A stretch of DNA of 16,084 nucleotides, from assembly GCA_016207545.1 (NCBI GenBank), contig JACQPO010000083.1, positions 1 through 16,084 of the forward strand, read 5' to 3'. The notes below the pieces were generated by a model. It worked only from the letters and a program-made list of their open reading frames with translations, did not search any database and was not told where the DNA came from. Origin of the DNA: Methanobacteriota archaeon. GTDB lineage: Archaea > Thermoplasmatota > Thermoplasmata > RBG-16-68-12 > EA-27. Every line of letters starts with the position of its first letter. Positions within the stretch are counted from its first letter, which is position 1. The translations under genes were made by a program, and so were the position numbers. Shown here one piece after another: positions 1 to 6,471 of the stretch.

Positions 1-138
1 ATCCAGGAGCATGCCGCCCTGATGGTCACCCTCGATCGAAACGTCGACCTGGTACGTGTGGCCGTGGAGCTGCCCACACTTCGGATGGCCGGGGAGATGG
101 TGGGCGCAGTCGATGTACTCCGTGATCCCGAGGCGCAC
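1..138 (-). CDS. queD: 6-carboxy-tetrahydropterin synthase / 6-pyruvoyl-tetrahydropterin synthase family (QueD), N-terminal part, cut by the window edge
   Basis: Only the first 46 codons are present; the gene continues past base 1. From a GTG at 138 the peptide begins MRLGITEYIDCAHHLPG and holds the family signature: the AHxLPG histidine (H13, with H14 beside it), then C21-G-Q-L-H25-G-H27-T-Y. In the family, the three histidines bind zinc and the cysteine is catalytic. QueD turns dihydroneopterin triphosphate into 6-carboxytetrahydropterin, the first dedicated step to preQ0, which archaea use for archaeosine in tRNA. An in-frame TAA lies at 163-165, so the start must be downstream of it; GTG 138 is the only good choice, although no clear Shine-Dalgarno is visible. 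The cupin gene ends 36 bp upstream on the same strand, so the two may be co-transcribed. queC lies 4.5 kb away on the same strand, which supports the assignment. A pterin-making PTPS paralogue cannot be excluded from the fragment. Confidence 0.8.
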   Translation of the reverse strand, partial: MRLGITEYIDCAHHLPGHPKCGQLHGHTYQVDVSIEGDHQGGMLLD

Positions 139-174
139 GTTCGCCGCGTACGGGTCCGCGCGTTAAATCCTTTC

Positions 175-510
175 CTACAACGGCGTCACGACGAGGAACC
201 GCAACGGCTCCTTCCCCCGCTGGACGAATCGATGGTCCTCGCCCGCCCCGACCAACACGGCGTCCCCGGGCGCGAGCGAGACCCTGCCCTCGACCGTCTC
301 CATGTATCCGCGGCCGCCCTCGACGACGAGCTGGTGCTCCCAGTCGTGGCGGTGCATCGCGGTCGAGCCGCCCTTGCCGATGATGATCTCGTGCAGGGAA
401 CTCGCGAGCGCGCCGTCCTCCCCGCCAATCAGCGTCCGGATCTTCGTGTTCACCGCGCCGATTTCGTTGAACTTCTCGACCCGGACCTTCGACCGCTTCG
501 TCTTGTACAT
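175..510 (-). CDS. Small single-domain cupin protein
   Basis: A 111-residue protein starting at ATG 510 (MYKTKRSKVRV). The body is a single cupin barrel. Motif 1 is H53-x-H55-x-x-E58-H59 followed by a glycine-rich turn (VVEGGRG), and motif 2 is PGDAVLVGAGEDH93 with the fourth metal ligand H93. All four usual metal-binding positions are therefore present, so a bound divalent metal is expected. The substrate is unknown; such stand-alone cupins include dioxygenases, isomerases and sensors. The reading frame stays open far upstream to 1695, but that part is antisense to the MBL-rhodanese gene and is not coding. No good ribosome-binding site precedes the ATG; an A/T-rich patch about 30-38 bp upstream (538-546) could be its promoter. 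queD follows 36 bp downstream on the same strand. Confidence 0.8.
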   Translation of the reverse strand: MYKTKRSKVRVEKFNEIGAVNTKIRTLIGGEDGALASSLHEIIIGKGGSTAMHRHDWEHQLVVEGGRGYMETVEGRVSLAPGDAVLVGAGEDHRFVQRGKEPLRFLVVTPL

Positions 511-625
511 CCCGGCGCCCGCGCGATGGACCCCCCGTTCAAAAGCCTTTGCTCGGGCCCGGGCGGAGGGCGAAGGCTCAAGGCCCCGCAAACTGTTGCG
601 CCGGGAGCCATCTGGGGGACGCAGC
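511..625. promoter_or_regulatory. Divergent promoter region between the cupin and MBL-rhodanese genes
   Basis: This 115-bp gap separates two divergently read genes. The only A/T-rich patches are TTCAAAAG at 538-545, about 30 bp from the cupin ATG on the minus strand, and GCAAACTGTTG near 590-600, about 30 bp before the ATG at 626. Either could be a weak TATA element. Assignment rests on position and composition only. Confidence 0.3.
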
Positions 626-2059
626 ATGGGGGGTGATGGGTTACCCGTCGGGGAGGAACAGTCGGCCTTCGTGCTCCAGTTCGTCGACGAGGACTTGGGC
701 AACGCAGCCCATCTCGTCGGCTCGCGCTCTGCGAAAATCGCCGCGATGATCGACCCGTTGCGGGACGTGGACGGGTACGTTGATGCGGCGAAGCGGTTCG
801 GCGTCCAAGTCGCATACGCGCTGGATACCCACCTCCACAACGACTTTGTCTCCGGTTCGCTCGAAATCGCCGCCCGCACGGGCGCAATCGTCGGGGCGAG
901 TACGGAGGCCGAGGCGGAGTTCGAGCATCGGTCCCTCAGGGAAGGGGATCGTCTGCCACTCGGGGATCTCGCGCTCGACGTGATGGCGACGCCGGGACAC
1001 ACGCCCGAGCACATCGCCTTCACGGTGTCCCGTGCGGACGCGGACCGACCGCTCGCGTTGTTCAGCGGCGGTGCGCTGATCGTCGGGGGAGCGGCGCGGA
1101 CGGACCTGCTGGGCCACGACTTGTCCGTGCCGCTCGCACGGCAGCTGTACCACACGATCCACGCGAAACTGCTCGCGTTGCCCGACGATGTCGCCGTGTA
1201 CCCGACGCACGGCGCGGGCTCGTTCTGCGCGGCGCCGACGGTGTCCGACCGCACGACGACGATCGGGCGCGAGCGGGCGACGAATCCGCTCGCCCGCGCG
1301 GAGAGCGAGGACGAGTTCGTTGAGAGCGCGCTCAAGGGGTTGCCGTCATATCCCGTGTACTTCGCCAAACTGCGGCCGATCAATCGACGGGGTCCCGGGG
1401 TCCTCGGGCGTCTCCCGGAGTTGCCGCCGCTTTCCGCGACGAAGGTGCGCGCATGGGTCGACGGCGGCGGCGCCGTGCTCGATGTGCGCCCCGTGCTCGA
1501 GTTCCACCGAGGCCATATTCCCGGCGCGTACGGCATCGCGATCGACGCGCCGCTCGTCGTGTGGGGCGGATGGCTCATCCCGTTCGGCGCGCCCCTCGTC
1601 CTCGTGACCCGCGGCGTCGAAGACCGCCAGGAAGCGGTCCGGCAACTCCTCCTGATCGGATACGACGACCTGCGTGGATACCTCGAGGGCGGCATGGAGG
1701 CGTGGCGGGCCGCGGGCTATCCGCTGGAAGGGGTGCGGAAGATCGCGCCGTCCGCGCTGCGGGAACAGCTCGCGACGGGGAAGGCACCCGTCGTGTTGGA
1801 CGTCCGGCAGGAGGACGAGTGGCGGGACGGCCACATCCCGGGAGCGGTCCACCTCGAAAACGGTCGTCTGCCCTGGGACGACTTGCCCCTTCCCCACGAC
1901 CAGCCGATCGTGGTCCACTGCTACACGCGCAACCGCTCGACCGCGGGCATCTCCATCCTCGCGCGACGCGGGTATCGGAACCTCTTCCTGCTCGACGGCG
2001 GGTTCGCGGCGTGGGAGAAGTCGGGTTTCGAGATTGAACGGGAAGCGGGCCCCGCGTGA
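626..2059 (+). CDS. MBL-fold hydrolase fused to two rhodanese domains (persulfide dioxygenase / CstB-like family)
   Basis: A 477-residue cytoplasmic protein. Residues about 16-225 form a metallo-beta-lactamase domain of the ETHE1/CstB type: H69-L-H71-N-D73, ATPGH125TPEH, a TDLLG stretch, PTH195GAGSFC and IGRER. Residues about 268-370 are a first rhodanese domain whose active-site loop (LVTRGVED) has no cysteine, so it is probably structural. Residues about 375-470 are a second rhodanese domain with the intact loop HC432YTRNRS. Related enzymes oxidise protein- or thiol-bound persulfide to sulfite or thiosulfate. Two oddities: F74 replaces the sixth residue of HxHxDH, and G149 stands where ETHE1-type enzymes have the iron-binding Asp (TGD becomes SGG). 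ATG 626 follows a GGGGGAC stretch; a GTG at 671 is an alternative that matches the usual family N-terminus better. The stop overlaps the MFS start (GTGA), so the two are translationally coupled. Confidence 0.85.
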   Translation: MGGDGLPVGEEQSAFVLQFVDEDLGNAAHLVGSRSAKIAAMIDPLRDVDGYVDAAKRFGVQVAYALDTHLHNDFVSGSLEIAARTGAIVGASTEAEAEFEHRSLREGDRLPLGDLALDVMATPGHTPEHIAFTVSRADADRPLALFSGGALIVGGAARTDLLGHDLSVPLARQLYHTIHAKLLALPDDVAVYPTHGAGSFCAAPTVSDRTTTIGRERATNPLARAESEDEFVESALKGLPSYPVYFAKLRPINRRGPGVLGRLPELPPLSATKVRAWVDGGGAVLDVRPVLEFHRGHIPGAYGIAIDAPLVVWGGWLIPFGAPLVLVTRGVEDRQEAVRQLLLIGYDDLRGYLEGGMEAWRAAGYPLEGVRKIAPSALREQLATGKAPVVLDVRQEDEWRDGHIPGAVHLENGRLPWDDLPLPHDQPIVVHCYTRNRSTAGISILARRGYRNLFLLDGGFAAWEKSGFEIEREAGPA

Positions 2060-3309
2060 CCGCGCCCGTCGTGCTCGGCCTCCGAGCGAATTGGCGGCAG
2101 TTCTCGCTCCTCGTCGTCCTCAACACGTTCGTCGGCGCGATGGTCGGGCTCGAGCGCACGGTGCTGCCCCTCCTCGCGGAGCAGGAGTTCGGGCTCACGT
2201 CGAAGGCCGCCGTGCTCTCCTTCCTTATCGGCTTCGGGGTCGCGAAGGCGTTCGCGAACCTCGCCGCCGGCGGCCTGTCCGACCGCATCGGCCGCAAACG
2301 GATCCTGATCGCGGGCTGGCTCGTCGGCGTCCCGGTCCCGTTCCTGATTATCTACGCGCCAACGTGGGACTGGGTGCTCTTCGCAAACGTGCTCCTCGGC
2401 GTGAACCAGGGGCTGTGTTGGTCCATGACCGTGGTGATGAAGATCGACCTCGTCGGAGCCGAGCGGCGCGGCCTCGCCCTCGGCCTCAACGAGTTCGCGG
2501 GCTACTTCGGCGTCTCCCTGTCCGCCCTCGCGACGGGTTACGTCGCGGCCGCGTACGCGCTCCGCCCGCAGCCGTTCCTCCCAGGGGTCGCGCTCGTCTT
2601 CCTCGGCCTCCTCCTGTCCGTCGTGCTCGTGCGGGAGACGACGCCGTACGCGCGGCGGGAAGCCGAGATCGCGACGCCCGCGAGAGACGGGGCGTCCGCC
2701 CGCCTCTCGCTCCGAGAGGTCGTGCGCGTCACCACGTGGCGGGACCGGGCCCTGTTCTCCGCGAGCCAGGCGGGGATGGTCAACAACCTGAACGACGGGG
2801 TTGTCTGGGGCCTCCTCCCCGTCTTCCTCCTCTCCGCGGGGCTTCCCGTGGAACAGGTCGGGATCGTCGCCGCCACGTACCCGGGCGTGTGGGGCATCGC
2901 CCAGCTCGGGACGGGCGCGCTCAGCGACCGATGGGGTCGCAAGTGGTTGATCGTGGGCGGCATGTGGGTGCAAGCCGCAGGAATCAGCCTCTTCGTGCTC
3001 GGCGGCGACTTCACGGCGTGGCTCGCGGGCAGCGTGTTGTTGGGCGTGGGCACGGCCCTCGTGTACCCTACGCTGTTGGCGGCGATCTCCGACGTGGCCC
3101 ATCCGGACTGGCGGGCCTCCGCGGTCGGCGTCTACCGCCTGTGGCGGGACCTCGGCTATGCGATTGCGGCGGTCTTCGCGGGCCTCCTCGCCGACGTTTA
3201 TGGCGTCCCGTTTGCGATTGGAGCCGTCGCGGCACTCACGTTCCTGTCCGGTGCGATTGCCGCCGGCGTGATGTACGAGACGCTCCCCGCGCGGCGGGTC
3301 ACCCGCTAG
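2056..3309 (+). CDS. Major facilitator superfamily (MFS) transporter
   Basis: A 417-residue polytopic inner-membrane protein with about 12 hydrophobic segments in two halves. The MFS loop signature appears twice: GGLSDRIGRKR after the second segment (residues about 73-83) and GALSDRWGRKW in the second half (residues about 294-304). An extra Arg/Glu-rich central loop near residues 190-225 separates the halves, as usual. The start is a GTG whose bases overlap the TGA of the preceding MBL-rhodanese gene (GTGA), so translation is likely coupled. The 3' end overlaps the convergent bcp gene by 11 bp. The substrate is not readable from sequence. The coupling suggests export or import of a compound linked to persulfide metabolism, for example sulfite, thiosulfate or a thiol, but that is inference only. 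Confidence 0.88.
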   Translation: MTAPVVLGLRANWRQFSLLVVLNTFVGAMVGLERTVLPLLAEQEFGLTSKAAVLSFLIGFGVAKAFANLAAGGLSDRIGRKRILIAGWLVGVPVPFLIIYAPTWDWVLFANVLLGVNQGLCWSMTVVMKIDLVGAERRGLALGLNEFAGYFGVSLSALATGYVAAAYALRPQPFLPGVALVFLGLLLSVVLVRETTPYARREAEIATPARDGASARLSLREVVRVTTWRDRALFSASQAGMVNNLNDGVVWGLLPVFLLSAGLPVEQVGIVAATYPGVWGIAQLGTGALSDRWGRKWLIVGGMWVQAAGISLFVLGGDFTAWLAGSVLLGVGTALVYPTLLAAISDVAHPDWRASAVGVYRLWRDLGYAIAAVFAGLLADVYGVPFAIGAVAALTFLSGAIAAGVMYETLPARRVTR

Positions 3310-3760
3310 GCCGGGACGTCCGTTCCTGGAGGAGCGCTTTCACTCGGTCGACGTGGCTCGTGGGCTTGATTTCGGATCGGTACGCGTCCGCAATGCGACC
3401 CTCGGGGTCGAGGAGGTACGTGACGCGCTTCGCGACGCCGAGCGGGCCGAGGGCCTCGCAGGCGCGCGTGATTCGCTTCTCCGGATCCGCGATGAGCGGG
3501 AACCTGATCCCGTGGTGCTCCGCGAACTGGCGGTGCGACCGTTGGTCTTGCACGGAGACGCCGACGACCTCCGCCCCGAGCGCGCGCAGGGCCTCGAGAT
3601 CGTCGCGGAACGCGCACGCCTCCGCCGTGCAGCCGACCGTCTCGTCTTTCGGATAGAAGTACAGGACGACCCAGCGGCCGCGGAGATCCGAGAGGCGGAA
3701 CGGGTTGCCGTGTTGGTCCACGCCTTCAAAGTCCGGCGCCGTCACACCGACGTCGAGCAT
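3299..3760 (-). CDS. bcp: Thioredoxin-dependent peroxiredoxin, Bcp/PrxQ type
   Basis: A 153-residue cytosolic peroxiredoxin that reduces hydrogen peroxide and organic hydroperoxides using thioredoxin-like donors. It shows the typical N-terminus (MLDVGVTAPDFEGVDQHG), the strand VVLYFYPKDET, and the active site VGC44TAEAC49. C44 is the peroxidatic cysteine; C49, five residues on, is the resolving cysteine of the PrxQ class. It ends with the family's ADAYRSEIKP-type strand and a helix. I chose ATG 3760 because AAAGGTG lies 8 nt before it (3769-3775) and the protein then starts like other family members. An ATG at 3778, overlapping the stop of the upstream extradiol-type gene (TAATG), would add six residues. 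It is the last gene of the queC operon and converges on the MFS gene. Confidence 0.93.
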   Translation of the reverse strand: MLDVGVTAPDFEGVDQHGNPFRLSDLRGRWVVLYFYPKDETVGCTAEACAFRDDLEALRALGAEVVGVSVQDQRSHRQFAEHHGIRFPLIADPEKRITRACEALGPLGVAKRVTYLLDPEGRIADAYRSEIKPTSHVDRVKALLQERTSRPSG

Positions 3761-3768
3761 GGCGTCTA

Positions 3769-3775
3769 CACCTTT
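3769..3775 (-). promoter_or_regulatory. Ribosome-binding site deciding the bcp start
   Basis: AAAGGTG on the minus strand matches the archaeal anti-Shine-Dalgarno core (GGTG) with 8 nt before the ATG at 3760. It lies across the alternative start at 3776-3778, so it favours the shorter protein. Confidence 0.5.
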
Positions 3776-3777
3776 CA

Positions 3778-4599
3778 TTACGACACGAACTCGATGATCG
3801 CCATCCCCACGGACCCGAACGCCTGTTCGTACGCGACGAGCCGGGGTGCGAAGGTCTGCCCGAGAGCGCCGAGCATGATGAACAGGGGCCCGAGGTCCCC
3901 CTCCGGGGCGACCTCCATCCACTTGTCCCGGTCGAAGTGCACGAGCGCGTCGTACTTCCGCGCGAGGATGAGGTCGATGATTTCCCGTTCGATCTGCTCT
4001 CCTTCCGGCCACGGTGTGCCCCCGGAGAAATCGAGCCGATCAAGTCGGTGAGCGATGGAGCCCGTGCTCACGAACGCGACCCGTTTCCCCGACTTCGCGA
4101 CGGCCGCCCGGATCGCTTCGCCCCATGCAAGGTGGTCCTCTGCCGGGAGGGCGGTGATGGACATCGGCACGACGGGGATATTCGCGCTGGGTGCGACGTG
4201 GAGCAACGTGGCCCACGCGCCGTGGTCGAGGCCCCAGTCCGTCGTGGTCTCGACGTCGATCCCGCGGCGTCGGCCCTCCTGCACAATGAGGCGCGCGAGC
4301 ACCGAATCGCCGGGCGCCTCGTACTGGACCTCGTACAGCTGGCGGGGGAATCCGTAGAAGTCGTGGAGGCACGGGGGCCGTTCCCCTTCGTGGACGCGGA
4401 AGCCCTCGAGGGAGAACCAGTGCGGGGAGGCGACGAGGATCGCATCGGGCCGTACGCGGTCCGGGACGTCGAGCGCGCGAAGGTGGCGGGCCGTCTCTTC
4501 GCCCGCGCCGCCGAACAACCCCGGGTCGATGAGGTTCGGCGCGTTCGGGGCGTACAGCCCGTACGCGATGCCGTTCGCGGTCTCGGGAATGTCGCTCAT
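3778..4599 (-). CDS. Class III extradiol dioxygenase-fold protein (LigB / DODA family) with altered metal site
   Basis: A 273-residue protein of the LigB/4,5-DOPA dioxygenase superfamily. Recognisable blocks: ILVASPH60W, CLH79DFYGFP, LYEVQYEAPG, DWGLDH126GAW, IPVVPMSI and GSIAH184RL. Active members open catechol rings using Fe(II). The metal site looks unusual. The first ligand His, normally in a PHxP or SHG context, is N19 here (YAPNAPNL), and the C-terminal HPxEEH block of DODA enzymes reads A231PEGDLGPLF, leaving E233 and D235 as possible carboxylate ligands. It may have lost ring-cleavage activity or act on another substrate. ATG 4599 lies 5 bp after the queC stop and the gene ends in a one-base overlap with an upstream ATG of bcp, so queC, this gene and bcp form one operon. 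The open frame extends upstream inside queC but is not needed. Confidence 0.82.
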   Translation of the reverse strand: MSDIPETANGIAYGLYAPNAPNLIDPGLFGGAGEETARHLRALDVPDRVRPDAILVASPHWFSLEGFRVHEGERPPCLHDFYGFPRQLYEVQYEAPGDSVLARLIVQEGRRRGIDVETTTDWGLDHGAWATLLHVAPSANIPVVPMSITALPAEDHLAWGEAIRAAVAKSGKRVAFVSTGSIAHRLDRLDFSGGTPWPEGEQIEREIIDLILARKYDALVHFDRDKWMEVAPEGDLGPLFIMLGALGQTFAPRLVAYEQAFGSVGMAIIEFVS

Positions 4600-4604
4600 G
4601 TCCG

Positions 4605-5255
4605 CTACGATTCGTACGTCACCGGATCGGGGACGCCGAGATTCCTGAATGCGGCCTTCCGCTCGACGCACGACGGGCAGCGACCGCAGTGCTTCGCCCC
4701 GTCGAAGTAGCACGACCAGGTGACCTCAAACGGCACACCGAGCTCGAGGCCCATCTCGACGACCTCCTCCTTCGGTTTTCCCGCCAACGGCAACTTGATC
4801 GACACGCGCTCACGGCCGTACGACCACAGGCCGAGCCGGTACAGGGAGTTCACGTGCGTGAAGAAATCCGGGCTCGAGTCCGGGAACGTGTCCGGGTCGA
4901 TCCCGTTGTGGCCGCCGACGATGAGCGGCGCCCCGAGCGTCTCCGCGTAGTAGCCTGCGACCGCGTAGAAGATCAGGTTCCGCGCGGGGATGTACGCGTC
5001 TGGGGCGCCTTCGAGGAGCGGGTTCGAGAGCCCCTCCTTGCGTAGGTCGCTCACGTCCTTCAGGAACGGCAGCGGCACCTGCACGAGCTTCCCGATGCCC
5101 GCGGCGTTCAGCAGGTCTCGGACCGCGCGGACCTCCGCGGTGGGTCGCAGGTGGTAGTCTACCGTGAGCGGGAGGAGGTCCCACCCCTGGCGGCGGGCCC
5201 ACCACGAGCAGACCGCGCTGTCGATCCCGCCGCTGAGGAGGAGGAGCGCCTTCAT
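4605..5255 (-). CDS. queC: 7-cyano-7-deazaguanine (preQ0) synthase QueC
   Basis: A 216-residue ATP-dependent enzyme converting 7-carboxy-7-deazaguanine and ammonia to preQ0, the precursor of archaeosine in archaeal tRNA (and queuosine in bacteria). The PP-loop SGGIDS is at residues 8-13. PARNLIF (90-96) and GGHNGID (114-120) are typical of the family. The zinc-binding C-terminal cluster is complete: C182-x7-C190-x2-C193-x2-C196. Length is normal. ATG 5255 gives a start just before the PP-loop strand (MKALLLLSGG) and is preceded by a G-rich stretch; the in-frame ATG at 5309 would add 18 Arg/Gly/His-rich residues and is less likely. The gene heads the operon queC > extradiol-like > bcp. A dyad with a TATA-like centre lies at 5312-5333 upstream. 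Confidence 0.96.
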   Translation of the reverse strand: MKALLLLSGGIDSAVCSWWARRQGWDLLPLTVDYHLRPTAEVRAVRDLLNAAGIGKLVQVPLPFLKDVSDLRKEGLSNPLLEGAPDAYIPARNLIFYAVAGYYAETLGAPLIVGGHNGIDPDTFPDSSPDFFTHVNSLYRLGLWSYGRERVSIKLPLAGKPKEEVVEMGLELGVPFEVTWSCYFDGAKHCGRCPSCVERKAAFRNLGVPDPVTYES

Positions 5256-5311
5256 CCGGTCCCCCCGAGCCCCCTTCCGGGGATGCGGCGCCTCATGCCT
5301 CGACGCCACCG

Positions 5312-5333
5312 AAAGGGTCCTTGATAACCCTTT
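5312..5333. promoter_or_regulatory. Perfect 7-bp inverted repeat between ilvE and queC, possible operator or terminator
   Basis: AAAGGGT and ACCCTTT are separated by 8 bases (CCTTGATA). Read on the minus strand the spacer is TATCAAGG, and the GGTTATC formed with the left arm could act as a TATA element about 70 bp before the queC ATG. A dyad flanking a TATA-like core fits a repressor site. Read as RNA it is a 7-bp hairpin directly after the ilvE stop, so it could instead end the ilvE transcript. Confidence 0.35.
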
Positions 5334-5343
5334 GGTCGATTCG

Positions 5344-6321
5344 TTACGGCTCCGCGGGATCCGTCTCCCGGAACGGCCGCTCCGCCTCCAGCGGGAGGGG
5401 CGCCGTGCCGTAGATCGACGTGAGGCGGTTCCGGTACTTCACGAGCTTCCCGTGCACGGCCAAGTCGTACTGCTCTATGACTTGGCGGGTGAGGGGTCCG
5501 ACGTCCCCGTCCCCAATCTGGCGGCCGTCGACCTCGCCGACCGCGACAATCCCCGCGCCCGTCCCGCACAGGAAGATCTCGTCCGCGTGGTACAGCTCGG
5601 ACCGCGCGATGCGACGCTCCTCCACGGACAGGCCGAGGTCCTTCGCGAGATCCATCACATTGCCTCGCGTGATCCCTTCGAGGATGTCCTCGGAGACGGA
5701 CGGCGTGTACAGCTTCTTTCGGCGCACGAGGAAGATGTTCTCCACGGAGCCCTCGCTCACGGTGCCCTCCTTCGTGAGCAGGATCGCTTCGTCATAGCCT
5801 GCGCGCGCGGCCTCGAGGGACGCGAGGAGGGAGTTCACGTAGCAGCCGCTGATCTTCGCCGCGGGCGGGAGCATGTTGTTCGAGAGCCGCGTCCACGAGG
5901 ACACCATGCACGAGACGACCTTCTTCCCGAGGTACGAGCCGAGCGGGACGGTCAACAAGACCCATCGCGTCCGCTGCGTCTGCGGACGGACCCGGATTGT
6001 GCCCTCACCGAGGAACACGAGCGGGCGGATGTACGTGTCCTCGCGGAACCCATTCGCCCGCAGGAGCTTCACGGTCGCGTCCCACAACTGGTCCTTCGTC
6101 GGCCCCTCGCGGAATTCCAGGACGCCCATGTTCCGCACGAGTCGCTCCAGGTGGGCGTCGAGTTCCCACACGTGGAGCTCCGCCTCCTCCGGCGCATAGT
6201 ACGCGCGGACGCCCTCGAACACCCCCGTGCCATAATGGAGCGCGTGCGTGGAGGCGTGGACCGTGGCCTTCTCCCAGCGGACAATTTCCCCATCGAGAAC
6301 AGCGTACCGCGGCGAGGTCAT
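5344..6321 (-). CDS. ilvE: Branched-chain-amino-acid aminotransferase
   Basis: A 325-residue fold-type IV PLP enzyme that exchanges the amino group between Leu, Ile or Val and 2-oxoglutarate. Visible features: HYGTGVFEGVRAY (residues 29-41), the catalytic lysine in PAAK156ISGCYVNS, the EGTVSEGSVENIF block with E194 near the PLP ring, the helix LEGITRGNVM, and the phosphate-binding GTGAGI (253-258). The order and spacing match E. coli IlvE, with a slightly longer C-terminus. The start at ATG 6321 lies about 33 bp from a clear TATA element, giving a leader of only a few bases and no need for a Shine-Dalgarno. It is transcribed alone or reads into queC, 88 bp downstream. With the two hydratases and the thiolase nearby it may serve branched-chain amino-acid breakdown as well as synthesis (inference). 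Confidence 0.95.
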   Translation of the reverse strand: MTSPRYAVLDGEIVRWEKATVHASTHALHYGTGVFEGVRAYYAPEEAELHVWELDAHLERLVRNMGVLEFREGPTKDQLWDATVKLLRANGFREDTYIRPLVFLGEGTIRVRPQTQRTRWVLLTVPLGSYLGKKVVSCMVSSWTRLSNNMLPPAAKISGCYVNSLLASLEAARAGYDEAILLTKEGTVSEGSVENIFLVRRKKLYTPSVSEDILEGITRGNVMDLAKDLGLSVEERRIARSELYHADEIFLCGTGAGIVAVGEVDGRQIGDGDVGPLTRQVIEQYDLAVHGKLVKYRNRLTSIYGTAPLPLEAERPFRETDPAEP

Positions 6322-6349
6322 GTAATCGATTCAAGGGAACGAGGTCGGA

Positions 6350-6357
6350 CATATATG
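6350..6357 (-). promoter_or_regulatory. TATA box of ilvE
   Basis: CATATATG on the minus strand stands out in an otherwise GC-rich region, centred about 33 bp before the ilvE ATG. This is the spacing expected for an archaeal promoter with a transcript starting a few bases before the start codon. Confidence 0.6.
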
Positions 6358-6375
6358 AGAGTTCCTCCACAAATG

Positions 6376-6396
6376 TTAGACGAATGAACAGTCTAA
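6376..6396. promoter_or_regulatory. Inverted repeat TTAGAC-N9-GTCTAA upstream of the ilvE promoter
   Basis: A perfect 6-bp dyad with a 9-base spacer, centred about 32 bp upstream of the ilvE TATA box. Its size and half-turn geometry (15-bp centre-to-centre) suit a dimeric regulator such as an Lrp-type protein. It lies in an unusually A/T-rich 60-bp stretch. Function is inferred from position only. Confidence 0.35.
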
Positions 6397-6408
6397 TGAG
6401 AAATACAC

Positions 6409-6420
6409 GAACGATCGTTC
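6409..6420. promoter_or_regulatory. Perfect 12-bp palindrome GAACGATCGTTC
   Basis: This uninterrupted palindrome lies 13 bases beyond the TTAGAC dyad in the same ilvE upstream gap. It has no spacer, so it cannot form an RNA hairpin without unpairing its centre, which favours a protein-binding site in DNA. Both dyads sit upstream of the same TATA box. Confidence 0.3.
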
Positions 6421-6455
6421 ACACAGGCGCGGGAAACGTGGACGAGCTTTCGCGC

Positions 6456-6470
6456 CGGCTCTTGGAGCCG
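6456..6470 (-). terminator. Small hairpin just after enoyl-CoA hydratase 1
   Basis: CGGCTC-TTG-GAGCCG forms a 6-bp stem with a 3-base loop, beginning one base after the stop codon of the hydratase gene. There is no clean T run after it on the minus strand, only scattered short T patches, so a role in ending or protecting the transcript is tentative. Confidence 0.25.
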
Positions 6471-6471
6471 C

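Noticed and set aside
22..636. Open plus-strand frame of about 200 codons
   Set aside because: It is antisense to queD and the cupin, both of which have clear family motifs; the translation is Arg/Asp-rich with no recognisable domain.
511..1695. Long upstream extension of the cupin frame
   Set aside because: Serine/arginine/proline-rich antisense sequence opposite the MBL-rhodanese gene; the cupin itself is complete from 510.
1674..3656. Open plus-strand frame of 660 codons
   Set aside because: Arg/Gly-rich shadow of the rhodanese and MFS genes in another frame, a common result of high GC.
5164..6387. Open plus-strand frame of about 400 codons opposite ilvE
   Set aside because: The minus strand encodes a complete branched-chain aminotransferase; the plus frame has no domain-like pattern.
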